Below are positions 47,132-59,678 of a stretch of 64,000 nucleotides of DNA, piece after piece. The DNA is taken from positions 434,001-498,000 of the forward strand of contig JABCPU010000005.1 of the NCBI GenBank assembly GCA_016800925.1. Reading direction: 5' to 3'. The translations under genes were made by a program, and so were the position numbers. The DNA comes from Suillus spraguei (lineage: Eukaryota > Basidiomycota > Agaricomycetes > Boletales > Suillaceae). The notes beneath the pieces are model-generated. The model saw only the letters and a program-made list of their open reading frames with translations. It did no database searches and had not been told where the DNA came from. Each line of letters starts with the position of its first letter. The first letter of the stretch is position 1.

Positions 47132-48586
47132 ATGTTCCCCACTCTTCTCCTAGTTTTGTCAATCACAGGATCGCTTGTTAAAGCTGCCAATTCCCCCACC
47201 TCCGTCCCCATTACCAGTAGGCTAAATTTGTCCAATGGTACTTATAACCTCATGGTGCACAATAGAGCTCGCTTGCAGGCCCTTAGGGATCCCAGCAAAC
47301 ACGGACAATGTCAATTTAATGTTCCTCTTATAAACAATTTTGTTGCCTACACCATAGCAGTTGATATTGGCAACCCCCCCACAACCTGTGAGTTCAATAC
47401 TGAAAAAATGTGCAGTTGCTAATGCATTATTGAAGACAACTTGATTCTTGATAGTGGTAGCGCGAACACATGGGTTGGTGCCCGTACTCCGTACCAGCAA
47501 ACCCCCACCAGTGTCCATACTAACCAACCTGTATTGGTCACCTACAGTGCTGGCCACCACAGGGATGGTATGACATACAATGTGATATCATAAGTTGAAA
47601 ATACCTACAATTATCTATAGGAACTTTGTATAACAACACCGTCAGTGTCGGTCTTGGGCTCACCATCGCCTCGCAGCTGATCAGTGTTGCTAATCATGCA
47701 CTGGGCTTCAATTTTGACGGTGTCTTTGGCATTGGGCCTGTTGCCTTGACACTCGACACCCTGACTCTAGCTCCAACAGAGACAATCCCGACTGTCACTT
47801 TCAACCTGGCTAACCAAGGCATCATTCCTGCGGACATTCTTGGTGTCTTTTTTAGGCCCTGGGAAGCTGGGCAGGCAGAAACCACTGGACAACTCACCTT
47901 TGGTGGAACTGACAATAACTTCCACATCGATAATATTGCATACATGTAAGCTACCTCAGTTCCTATATGATCACTGGAATCCAGGCTGATAGCAATTGTT
48001 TTGTTTCAGTCCTATCACCAACTGCCCGCCTGCATCGAACTATTGGGGTATTGATCAGAGCATCACATATGGCCCCACACTGATCTTAGCAGACACTGCT
48101 GGTATTGTCGATTCTGGCAACGTCCTTATTGCGATTGCCACTGGTGTGTATTCACTAGAGTGCAGCGAGTAATGATGGTCTAATTAGCATTCAATAGAGG
48201 CCTTTGAGATGTACCAGCGATCCTATGACTGGGCTTCTCGTTATTACCAGCAATCAGTATGATGCCCTGCAGGACCTGAATTTCAATATTAATGGTGTAT
48301 GTCAATTATTTTAGCACTCACACCCCTTGTTCACCGTTTTACACAGCAAAACTTTGCTCTCAACCATAATGCCAAGATGTGGCCTCGTCCTCTCAACGCC
48401 ATGATTGGTGGTCAGCATAGTTCCATATATCTCATTGTTCGCAACATCGGCACACGAATTGGCCAAGGGTCCTTTGACTTTGTTATTGGCTACATATTCA
48501 TGCAGCGCTTTTACACCATGTTTGATGTCCCCAACTGCTGCATCGGTTTTTCCACCACCCAGTTCACTGTGGCAGATACCAACTAA
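47132..48586 (+). pseudogene. Third pepsin-like aspartic protease, decayed
   Basis: MFPTLLLVLSITGSLVKAAN is a signal peptide. Exons can be followed through LILDSGSANTWVGA (first catalytic site), GTLYNNTVSVGLGLT, GIDQSITYG and GIVDSGNVLIAIAT (second site), to the C-terminus MQRFYTMFDVPNCCIGFS and TAA at 48584-48586. Both sites read DSG where the two intact paralogues have DTG, and the flap YGSG is YSAG. After the second site the exon starting EAFEMYQRS goes out of frame with the next block DPMTGLLVITSNQYDA, so coding is lost unless splicing is unusual. Only distantly similar to the other two, and located inside the inverted-repeat-bounded island. Confidence 0.75.
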
Positions 48587-50598
48587 TATGGAATTGCGAA
48601 GGATCATTTTGCGATGCAAAGCAGCATATGCATTTGAAGGTTGTATGTACTATGTACTCTTCTTAAATGGGCTCTGGAAGCCTTATCCATTGGTTGGGCT
48701 TCTGCCATATGATTAGCTCATAGCAATACAAGGACACCCCTTTGCTTTCTTTAGCATGAAACGCCACTGGAACTCAATCACATCTCTGTCCACCGCATCA
48801 TGCTGTGTTGTTTTGTTCTGTGCCATCGCGGCTCTTTATGTTCCCTGAGTGCTTATGCTTTTGTTTTTTATGACTCTTTGTACACTACCACGATGACGAC
48901 TACATATAATTTAAATATTATCAAAATTATACGAAATATTAGAATTAGACATATTCACTACAACAGATAAGAAAGATATCAGAGTGCGTGACGAGAATTA
49001 AGGGGTAGCAGAGTGTCAAGTGAAAAGAGCTGCCAGGACTCAAAGTGTTTAAACATTGACATTACAGCACAAAGTATTGACGACGACAATTCGTGGACTA
49101 TAGATATCATATGATGGACTTCAGTCCGTGAGCTGTTCTGCGCTGACTCGCAGGACCTAGGACGAGTGGTGAGTAAGCCATCTACCATAGACTTAAAGGG
49201 AAAGTTGGTGACAACATCTTTAGCTTATGTTGAGGTCATGTCAGGCCATCAGCAAAACCAAAATATGAGGTCCCCCTATCTCCAGTGCTGTGCAGCACTA
49301 CACAGCACTGCACAGCACTGTACATAGGTGGACTTTCCTGTATAGTACATAAGTGTTTTGCTGATGTATGCAGAAACTTGACCATTCTGCCAGGCAATAC
49401 AATCGTCTTTTGGATCAATAACAACAGAATTTACATGTTTCATATCAATTTAGGTATTGTAGGCTCTTCCCTGTTTCAAGGATTCCAGTCCAAGCTGATT
49501 TGTGTCCACAGCTCAAGGTTATCGAAATTTAGTGTGGAGACTATTTGCGATTCTGAATCTGCTTCCCGAAGTTCTCCACATGTAATGTATACTCATTCAG
49601 AAGCCTCAGGCATGCTGATCCACTTGTTGACCAATGTCACCACGATAAAGGATGCTGTGAGGTTCTGGACAACCATTGACATTGCTACTATGGCATTAAA
49701 ACTCACTAGTCACTAGCCTCCTATATTAGCTCATGACCTGAGCCAGAACGAGACGAGGGAATAAGATCTTAACCATAGTGTAAGCCGGCAAATTTAAGGG
49801 TTTGGCAAGGCTATTACAGTCCCCTTGCCACCTTTCATCCTGGCCTAATTGGTGATCATAATAGTGGTTTGAAAATATAGCTTCAAATCAATCATCTAGA
49901 TCTAGATGTCAAAAATCTAGATTATCAATTGCTTACCTGATTACTTATCCCAAAAGTGAGACCACCCTCTGAGAGACAGCTACGTCTCATTGACACAGTC
50001 CAGACTCCTGGAGGGTATTTGGCATTCTCAGTAATCATTAATCAGGCATAACAATTGTTGAATTATGATGTATGTTTTGGAGAAGTGTGTGACTTACCTA
50101 GAAATGACTGCCAATCAATATTTTGGGAACCCTTGGCTCAAGACTAGTGACTAAAGATGCACAATACCATGGCCTGGCTCAGTTTGATTGTCAACCTGGT
50201 TCGAATTACAAGGACAGAAACATGATAAAAACAGAATAAAGGATGTTCAGTCCCAGTGACGGGTATTCCGAATTACTGTCCCTCAAAGGTTAAATCAATT
50301 GAATTAGAACTTCGAGTGAGAAGCACTGGGTGCTGATAAATGAAGATGAAGTACATGTCTGATTGGCTGACTTACTTATAAGAACCAAGGTAATCATGGC
50401 TGACTTGGGTCGTAAACGATGAGAAAGTCTTCAAGACTGAAGTACAAAAACAAGGAAATATGGGTTGAACCTGTTGATATCATATGTACATGAACTGGGT
50501 GGTCACGAAAGGCCTGACAAAGGAACAGATGTTTGCTCTCACATTATGAGCATTAATGTATGGGTTGATAATATTGAGGGCAATCATATGTGGGGAAT
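48587..50598. other. Gene-poor stretch
   Basis: About 2 kb of AT-rich sequence without a convincing gene. A short run of cagcact units lies at 49288-49322. A plus-strand frame at 49285-49716 (143 codons) resembles no known protein. Confidence 0.35.
49288..49322. repeat. Short cagcact microrepeat
   Basis: Five or so near copies of gcagcact/acagcact in 35 bp, partly palindromic. Confidence 0.6.
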
Positions 50599-51070
50599 TG
50601 TTACAGTCGTACGTACCCCTATTCATTCTCTTTCCCCTTTACGTTGTATATTATGTAACATGACTCTGATTCATATGCTCAATGCATCTGTACTATAGTT
50701 GCCTTCCTTCTTTGGATATGCACTTACATTCCCACGTCTCTCTTGGTCCGTGCGCACATATTGGCCTATTTAAGCACATTGTATTACGCTTGTATACCTT
50801 ACTTTAATCTTACTGGGTTTTACCTGGAACATCCTTCGCTTAGGCCTCCAACCTAAGTCATCTTGAATTGTCTCTAAGTCTAAGCACTCCTTAGCCTTAG
50901 TCTCTATTCTCGTAGAACCTCTTAGACTTGTCTTTGAGGCTGAACCCTTGATCGTACTCAGAACGCGTTCCTTGTACTCTCACCTTGTCCTCTTCTGGAC
51001 ATTGTAGAACTTCCCAGCAGACCGGCTGTGTCTTTTCACTGTCGCTGGTGACACCATCCCAGTCGTAACA
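50599..51070 (+). repeat. Solo LTR of the Gypsy family
   Basis: 472 bp, TGTTACAG to CGTAACA, clearly homologous along its length to the LTRs at 32103 and 38711 but much diverged. A perfect 5-bp target duplication GGAAT flanks it (50594-50598 and 51071-51075). No internal sequence is present, so it is a solo LTR left by recombination. The TATA-like TATTTAAG (50767-50774) and ACTTTAATCTT (50801-50811) keep the same 34-nt spacing. Confidence 0.92.
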
Positions 51071-52730
51071 GGAATACCATTATCTACATATATAGAGCCA
51101 CCTATACTTCCCGTATTACCTAGTTAGTAAAGAGGACAGGCAGGGCTTGTACATCCCCTTCAGTTAGCTAAAATGTCATTCATACAGAGCACTGCTGGTG
51201 CACACCAGCCAAAACCGTGACTTTACTGTTAGTTAAACTTATGTTTACTGTTCTCACATGCTATGTTTGTTTAATGTTTGTTCTATGCTAATTAATATTC
51301 CCACGCTTCTCTCTCACCTGTTCTGACTGTTCACAACAGCGAGCTTGACAATAGTCATGACCTCACTTTGTTTTCTAGTGTATATTGCTCATTGCACACC
51401 CCTCAGCCCACAACAACACTATGCCTACCCTCTGGCCTGCACCAACCACTGCTTATACATCACATGCCATCCCTTCAATCAACATGCACGATCACCATGT
51501 GTATTGGCACTTGTGTGGGTTAGCAAACTGGAGGGAGAATTATCTGACAAAGCCAGATGAGTTTGCACCTTTGGCGAAGTGTGCACCTCACTGCGCCTTT
51601 CTTGCGCCTTTCATGCTTTTTGTGTTTGACTGCACTTCATTGCACTTCATCACGTTTTATCGCGCTTGATTGCGCTTGATTGCATGCATGCTTAAGTGCA
51701 CCTCAGAGGCACTTGGGTGCACACATCAAAGTGGAGAGGTCAGGAATTTCTCAAGCAAGCCTCATGGTGTCTTAGTGAGCTCATTTTTCTTATCATATAA
51801 TGGACACTTGTCATGTAATTTTCCCTCAGTCATTCTCTCATCCTTCCTTTGGATAGTGGCTGAGGTATGCACTTACTGTCATTAATATTTACTCTATATC
51901 TGACTGTGTAGTAGTGCGGTATACACCGCTTTTACTTAGGTGAATAACAGTTGTTCTCTCATCCTTCCTTTGGATGGTGGCTGAGCGCAGTATACACTGC
52001 TTTTACTTAGTTTTGTCATTCTCTTCTAGCTACCACCACCACCTCAAACCACATCTCATGGTCTATCCCTCATGGAATTCATTGGGTATGTCTCCCGCAA
52101 GTGCTTAGTGCAAATAGGCAGTAGTAAAGCCAAGACTCTGCAAGCTGGCAGCATCTGACAGTGTGGAGACCAAGCAAAGTTGTTTCATACTGAACTACTC
52201 AAAGGTATGGTACAATATTTCCTCCATTTAACTCAGCTGATTGTTGTGTAGAGTTGCATCTGCACAATTGAGAACAACTCTTAGTTTCCAAGTCTACATC
52301 CAAAGCACCATCACATGCCACTATAGACACCCATGCGCAAACCAGGTATGTTATTCTGTGCTTGTTTATTTCCCATATTACCCTCTGTTCCAAGACCTGT
52401 TGACACACATGACTGCAGCCTATGTTATGCCCAACACATTGATCAATATGATGCACTTATGGATGCACTACTCGCTTACCAGCGTAATGGTATTGAAGTC
52501 CCTGAGGTTGATAAATCCGATGATGTGTTTCTCATGTGTACATCAAGTATGTTATTTGGAAGGTACGAGCCCAGTAATGAACCATGAGCCCTCTAATCCT
52601 AAGTCTGCTTTCTCTGCTGCTTGGAACTTGCTCTCGCATCTTCCAGTGCTGCTTGTTTCTCAGTCAATTTTCTTGCATGTTTTGTCTGTGGTTGAGGTGC
52701 ATTTTCATTGGCATCTACCTGTTTGTGGTG
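51071..52730. other. Gene-poor stretch with possible coding fragments
   Basis: Plus-strand fragments look protein-like but join to nothing recognisable: 51420-51590 (HDHHVYWHLCGLANWRENYL) and 52390-52590 (VDTHDCSLCYAQHIDQYDAL then MDALLAYQRNG, after a candidate 50-nt intron). They may be relics of a gene carried by the island. Confidence 0.3.
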
Positions 52731-52930
52731 GACTTTCGAAGGAGGGAGCTGACTGGTTGTCAAGGGAGGACCATCATTAGTGGCAGTGTTTTGAGTATCT
52801 GTACATTTTTGTGTAAATTAAGCGATGTCAGACTTTCAAAGGAGGGAGCTGACTGGTTGTCAAGGGAGGACCATCATTAGCAGCAGTGTTTTGAGTATCT
52901 GTATGTTTTTGTATAAATAAAGCAATGTGA
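52731..52930. repeat. Tandem duplication of a 100-bp unit
   Basis: 52731-52830 and 52831-52930 are near-identical; both contain ggagggagctgactggttgt at the same offset. The units differ by about 7-10 bases. Confidence 0.85.
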
Positions 52931-53024
52931 ATGAATGCCAATACTTTGATGTACCTCTACTGAGTGGGAGAAGGTTTGGGTCTATGAGATCATCAGTGAT
53001 TAAGCTAGCTGGGAGTAATGGTGG

Positions 53025-55817
53025 TCAAGACTCGGACTCTAATACATCTGGTAACACATAAAATGAGGGCCTGTCAATGTCAGGTGCCAAGGAAGCACCC
53101 ATAGACAAACCAGAATCTGCTAATGTGGACAATGGTGAAGGTGCGGACTCAGAGGGTAGGAATGAGAGAAGGGTACTAGGTGGTGGTGGAAGAGAGGGCT
53201 CAGTTTCAGGTGTCATCACAGCCCCATCTGCAATTTCATGTCTATGTTCCTCTACTTCCTCCGCTGTGATCTCCATGAAGCGGCAGGTATGATTAGCAAT
53301 GATGCTAACAATGTTCTCAAGTGTTTCAATTCTGCCCTTCAGGTCCAAGGGATTGACCCATCAGGGGTGGTTCCACCCCACAAGTTTGACATGATACTTG
53401 CAGACAATCCCAATTTTGTAGCGCATGAACTCTACTGTTGCCAATGCATCCTTGGTGACATCACCTAGTGCACTTATTAGAATTGTGAGAGATTGTGAAC
53501 AGATGAAAAAGACTTACAAAGTGATGCTCACAAGCCAGCACGAATGCTAAGCTTTGCTTCTGACACACAATCCTTGTAGTTGGTCACCATAGCTAAGAAG
53601 AATGATTAAATATGTAATACTAAATGAAAAAGAATGAACGAACAGTTGAAAACTCCCTTTGAAAGCATTGTACTCTTGAAGTCAGTGGCAGTACATGCAG
53701 CATTGTGCTGCAAGTAGATGCATATGAAGTGCTCACATGCAGCACTTGTAACGAATGCCTTAGGGGCCATCTGAAAGGTGGATGTGCCGCAGACCATAAA
53801 GATAAAGGCCTCCATGCCAGCACATTGTGAAAGGGCCTCAAGCTAGGAGTATATGAGAAAAGTGACTAAATAGGGACAAAAAACATACCTAATCCTTCAC
53901 ACCCTGAAAGCTTTTCACACACTCAGATGACTTAACACAAGCAGTGATATTGGGCAGCCATTTGATGGCATGACTTTTGACTTTGTCAAAGTCTGTAACA
54001 AGGGCCTTCTTTTTATCCTCTATAAGCTCACTATATTCGGCCTTGATGATGTCTGACATTCTAGCATGCCTGACCTGCTCACTATTGCCTGTAAATCATC
54101 TGTCAGCAATGTACATGACATTACATACTGTACTTACCAGTGTTGAACTTGATACCCTTGAAGTGAACCCAGGCTGACCATGCACTTTTTTTTCCCTTGC
54201 TTCGCACATTGAAGTTTCGAGCCCAAGTGAAACCACTCTAAATAATGGCAGTGAGGCTTTTTGAACACCCATGCAAGCTCTGTGGCCTTATCCTCTAGAT
54301 AGCAAATGACAGCATGCACTTCACCTTCTTCATTCATACATTTTTCACGCTGTCTATGAGTGAGCAAGGCATGGAACTCCTTGGATTACACATAAGGCCC
54401 ACAAGTGCACATGATTAGTTGCCAGGGGTTATGAGGGTGAGTCTTCATAGTTAGAGCAAGGACAGAGACAATGTTTTTTTTCCAATGCAAACATACATCA
54501 TACTTATATGGGAAGGGTGACAAAGTTATGAAATCATTATGCATGGCCAGCATCCAGGAGCATAGCCTCCACAATCGCTTCAGCATGTTCCATACTAAGA
54601 CTAGCCTGCTCCATAAGCTTCACAACCCACTGTTTCAGCAGAGATGCCCTTGCAATGCTAGTGTATATTGTGTGTAATGTGTCAGGGAGTCCAAGTGTGT
54701 CAATGATTTTCTCTGTTTCAGGACCAAATGACATCAAGGCTTTATGCTGGACTTGCAATGGAGAAATTTGTTGCTGGAATGATGAGGATAATGGTTGCGA
54801 ATCCTTCAGAGATGATGACTGCAGAGCTCTGCATTTGCTGACTTTCACAGCTGATGGAGTAGCACCTTAATCCTGATGGGGGTGATAGGACTGGGATCAG
54901 GGTAACCATCATCTTTGGAGTCAGAGTCACAGACAACCACCAGAGGTTGTTTCCATTAAGTAACATAAAATATTAGCTTGCTTTTAATATATATAAATTG
55001 ACCTACCAAATTTATCACCAGAATGTTCAACATGTTTGGATCCACTGGTGCTGAAGAAACAGGAACAACTTGCATATTCCAGGTAAGGGGTGACCCTGTG
55101 GAACAGCTGATAGAAGCAGAGTTCTCAGACGGGTGAGGCTGCCAGATGGATGGCCTTGAATGTGAAAATAACATGATGACTTTATGATGGGTGTGGGGAT
55201 GAGGGGAAGATGGTTGTACTATGTTGCAGGGGTATGTGATGGTGTCGTGCTAGATCCAGAGCATGCCAGCCAACCATTGAGTGTGCGACAGGCAGCAAAA
55301 CAATGTGCAAGAGGAGTCGCAAAGCACTCAATGAACAGCTGGGAGATATCTGCAATTGTCTGATGTAATTCTCTATCCTCTGCAAGCATCCTTGGGTTGA
55401 TGTAGACATCTGCTTTCAGCGACTCAGGACTGATAATGCCACCTGGAGTGGTAGCACCAGGGTGATGGAAAAACAAAGTCAAGCCACCTGTAAGCCTATC
55501 AAGTGTGGTGCGCTGCAGCGCATTTATTAGCATAAGTTGATGTTTTGTGAATAGGACGGTCAACATACCAGATCAAAGATGAGGGAAAGTATAGTTCTTG
55601 TGTGATCAGTGTGAGTTTTCCAAAGATTCAACCACTGATCTTGGTTGACTTGCTGACCAGAATCAAGGCATGACAGTCCTGTATGATAGTGAGTTGAAGT
55701 TAGAGAATGGAATCTGTGGGTAAGATTGATGTGATTGCTGTCACTGTGAAGTTGATGAACAAGCATGGCAAGTACAGTGACTTTCCACTGTTCTTGAATG
55801 CCATTGATGTTGGCCAA
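53025..55817 (-). other. Possible unrecognised multi-exon gene in the island
   Basis: Several minus-strand segments have coding character and plausible junctions. 55560-55817 (MANINGIQEQWKVTVLAMLV) splices well into TLDRLTGGLTLFFHHPGATT (55240-55515). Further segments are 54537-54848 (FGPETEKIIDTLGLPDTLHT), 54134-54367 (EEGEVHAVICYLEDKATELA), 53640-53810 (MEAFIFMVCGTSTFQMAPKA) and 53025-53348 (MDLKGRIETLENIVSIIANH). The style resembles lineage-specific hypotheticals of Agaricomycetes, but I cannot name a domain. Frames between 54850 and 55200 are hard to join, so decay is possible. A host gene captured or trapped between repeats is one reading. Confidence 0.35.
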
Positions 55818-57234
55818 GAATTCGGGGGAGGAATTAGGGCAAGGGCTTCATTCAGTCCATCTACTGTTGGATTGCAATTGTAATGTGTTGGGTTGCATCA
55901 TTGTGATTCTAACTAAACACAATTCTTAGAGTGTCCTGCGACTGTGGTCAATCTGCTTATGGATTACAGTGATACTGACTCTCCCAATGATGCAGACCTC
56001 AACAAAGTGACAGAAGATATTCACTTCAATGTTGATGCCATTAACAGGCTTGCTATGCGCCCTTTGTCACCATCCTCACCATCCCCCACTCATTGTGGTT
56101 TGGCAGACTTGATTCCCAGTAACTTCATGTGTGCAGAATCTCTAGTGCCTGCACCAAGTTGTCCATTGTAGAACTTCATCCTTGCAGCTTGCAGGATCTA
56201 CACAACCTCCATCCCAGCAGCATGCAGATTCTGCACAACCTCTGTCCTTACAGTGTGTGTAATCTCTTGCACCTGCAGCTGAGTCACCTATTGTGCATCC
56301 TTCAGCCCTGCAGCCTGTGGCAATGCAAGGCCTGCTGTTACAACCATGCAAAACTGGAGGCTACTAGGAAGTCCTGGCTTTACATGGGGTTGTACCGGAG
56401 GGTCAGAAAGTCAAAGGGGCTCGGCCTCAGCTCATGCGCTGTGCCCCTTACCTGAGTATGTGCCCTTAATTTTAAATGAAGTTTAAGGGAGAGTTCTGGT
56501 GAAGTCTGGATGGAAAGTCTGGACGAACTCTAAGGCAGGATAGCTCGATAGAGCTCCGATGGACTTCCGGATGAGTGCGTGAATGTGCCAGAACTATTTC
56601 CAGATGACAAGGAATAAGGATAAGACTACTGGAACAAGTCTGAAGTAGAATGGATGGAGGTGGACTGCTGGACAAAGTCCAGGGCAGGATAGGAGTGGAG
56701 CTGCAGAGGGAAATATGACCCACAGATGTCAGAGGATAGGATAGGATGGATCCAGAGGTCCAGAGATTAGAAGAGTAGAAGAGCAGAAGAGTGGAGGAGT
56801 GAATGATCAGACAATGGGATAAGTGTAGCTCTGGTGGATCTTTTAAGGGAAGTGTTGACTACTAGAGAGGAGTAGGTCCGGATATGGTGTAGAGATAGTA
56901 TGGACTACTCTGGACAAGGTCCGGAATAGAAACAGACAGGATAAGACTACCAAAGGTAGAGTCGGAGGTGGAACGGATGAGTGACAGGAATTGGATGAAG
57001 TCCAAAAGGTCATATGACAAAGGATCAAAGCTCTAGCCTAGGGAATGATCCTATAGGTCTGAGCCAGAAGCTTATGAGGGCTGGAGCCCAAGTGCAAGAA
57101 CAGAAACAGAGTTATATAGACATGGTAACAAGATACAGAGTAGTCAGAAGAATATACAGGAGTAGGAAACAATGATCAGACTGAGGTCTGCAGGAGTTGT
57201 ACTACAAGTTTATATACTGTAGGTAGCATACCGG
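55818..57234. other. Decayed sequence and purine-rich degenerate repeats
   Basis: A plus-strand fragment at 55944-56171 (LLMDYSDTDSPNDADLNKVT) looks like the start of an unrecognised protein. From about 56470 to 57130 the strand is purine-rich with loose repeats of ggacaaggtccgg-like units. In the orientation of the adjacent LTR this would be just inside the element, so it may be a residual internal or leader region. Confidence 0.3.
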
Positions 57235-58195
57235 TGTAAAGATACAACCTAGCTTGGGCTGTAGATAAACCACTGCCTAAACTAGTATGTGAGTCTTGCG
57301 CTCCATCTAGTCTGCTTCACTTGTAAGAACAAGAGCGTTCGACCCTAAAGGGGGATGCCTATTAGTATGGTCAAGTTCAAGTCTAACTTATGTGCGAAAC
57401 AAGCATCGTGGTCAGCAGTAAGTTGCTGTGGTCAGCGATGATACTGCCAGAACTAGTGTCATATGTAGCAGTGCTTCCGTGGTCGAGATAAGGTCAGTAA
57501 CAGTTGCGTTGAGTGAGCGATGTCGAGTGGTGGTCTCAGCGGTAGCAGTAAGGTTGCGAGTGGTGCAAGGAAACAGTAAAGAAGTCTGCGGTACTTTCAG
57601 CGGTAAAGTAGCGGTGTGTGAGAAGTTCAGTCAAAGTAACAGTCAAAAGTCCAGCGGTATGCCAGCGTAACAGAGAACGAGTGTGATGTATTAACGAGTG
57701 ATAAGGAAACTTTAAAGACTAAGTCCACTACTGGGTTGATCCAGAGCTAGACAATAATCCTGACCTATAGTATGTGCAATGGTGTAAAATCAGGTACCTG
57801 TATCATGTGGGGTACGCGGTGCTTATATTCTAAATCATATGTATTCGGAATACTCTAGGTGAGATCAGTAGCGCTGGGGTGTAGTAACCGCCATAAGTAA
57901 ACATAGCACGAGGCGCTGCAGCATGAGGCAACATGTAATAAGGCTTGCCATGGAATCAGTGATAACAAACAGAAAACAAACTATGCACCAAATGGAGCTA
58001 TGCGGACGCAGCAAGGACATGGAAGGACATCGGTACGTGGAATGTGGTGTGGCAGTCGGTATGGTGTGCGGTAAGCGTGGGATGCCCCGGTACTGCTAAA
58101 GGGGTAAGATGGCCATGGACAAGTGGTAACTCCTGTAGATGTGAGATGAGTGTCAAAATATGGGGTTTTAAGCCAGCGCCAATATGTTCATTACA
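57235..58195 (-). repeat. LTR copy 2 of the second retrotransposon family (961 bp)
   Basis: Inverted relative to the copy at 45860-46825. Read on the minus strand it starts TGTAATGAACATATTGG and ends GGTTGTATCTTTACA. Flanking 5-mers (accgg and ctgga) do not match. Confidence 0.75.
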
Positions 58196-59503
58196 CTGGA
58201 AGGCAAGTAAGGATAGTCCGAGGCTATGTCTGAGGCATACGAACACATTAGTAAGTACAATGGAACACAAGGCTATGAACTTGGAAATAAGACTTGTACG
58301 AAATATCTTATCAAGATGGAAGTCGAGATAACAAAAGCCAGAGGTGCAGAGATAACCAAAAGCTGACACAGGTATAACCTAAAAGGAGTAATGCGCAGGT
58401 GCATGGGAATAGTTTTGGATATGAGCATGGATCGGATGGGCAGATGAGATTGGACAGATGGATTGGGTCAGATATGGATATGGATTGGAGTGGATCGGTG
58501 GATCAGATATGTGAACTGGATTAGATGGGTGGACTGTATAGATTGGGTGTCTGGATGTCCATGGATCAGATCTGATCTGGACCTGAATGTACGTATATGA
58601 CACCTGGCTGCTCTGTTGGGGGTTCAAGAACACTGGAGACCTGATGCAGAACTTCCACCAACTTTAGCAGCTCACCATGGGTGCAGTGAACCTGTCATGG
58701 AGATACCATGATCACACTATGATCAGCATGTCGAGTCTGAGATGCCAACTGTGCCTACTGATGGAAATTTTTGCACATGATGTGGACGTGAGGCCAGGAA
58801 TGTATGGATCATGCTCTGAGGTTGAATGTCATCACACTATGTACCAGGCTTCCCTCGGTACCTCTGAATTACACTCTCCCCCCCCCCCCCTCCTTCCCTC
58901 TGTACAATGGGATATGTGTGACATGATTTGAAGTACAATATTAAATTTCATCAAAGTCTATATCAGTAAAATACACATGGGTACAGATGTGAGTACCCCA
59001 ATGAGTATCCTAAGAACCCAGAGGAAGGAGGATGAACCCCTTAGACTGGCATGACTTGTTGGCCAAGATCAACTCACTCTACCAGCATACATTGAGTCCT
59101 ATATTGTCATACCTGACTGTTGTTGCTGCTTTTCTCACCACATTGACATATTTATTGTGTTTTTGTGTCTACCATCATATTAGTCAATGCATCTTGTTAT
59201 GTCTGAATCATGCCTGGTTCACATCAGCAGGAAAGAGCGAAGAAAAACCTTTAAACTGTGCTAAGAAAATATCGAGAGTAAAACATATAAACCAGGAGGG
59301 TTATGAGGACATCTGTCATAGTACTCCTCAACATCACAGGAAACATACAGAGATGGTATCATGGTCGAGCTCATTGCACAGTGACACCATCTGGAGAAGT
59401 TGCTGTATGGAGGGTCAAGAGGAACATCCCACCATCCGCGAGACGTTACCTCCGCTACGAGGGTCTGCCAGTATTCTCTCGCAGGAGATCCACGCAGTCC
59501 TGC
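58196..59503. other. Gene-poor stretch at the right of the island
   Basis: Includes a purine-rich run of atgg/atcgg-like repeats (58430-58570), a poly-C tract near 58880, and a plus-strand frame 59032-59511 (159 codons, hydrophobic SYLTVVAAFLTTLTYLLCFC) that runs into the right inverted repeat. I do not recognise the frame. Confidence 0.3.
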
Positions 59504-59616
59504 AAAACTAGGGGGAGACCTCTGCAAGGAGGGGGTCTCTCAGACCATATATTCCCTTTATAAGAATAGGGTCTGACACACCGTGAGAATATCTTCAAAG
59601 TGCTGCCAAGGGTGAA
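59504..59616 (-). repeat. Right copy of the 113-bp inverted repeat
   Basis: Reverse complement of 45414-45526. Its outer end (59616) lies 62 bp from the stop codon of the DPH3 gene. Confidence 0.8.
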
Positions 59617-59678
59617 CAAACATACCACCCCGAGGGCCGTTGCATAATCTGCACAAGCAAAGTCACCACATTTTCTCG

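Noticed and set aside
45414..59616. Starship-type giant element
   Set aside because: No DUF3435 tyrosine recombinase was seen, and Starships lack long terminal inverted repeats of this kind; Starships are also known from Ascomycota.
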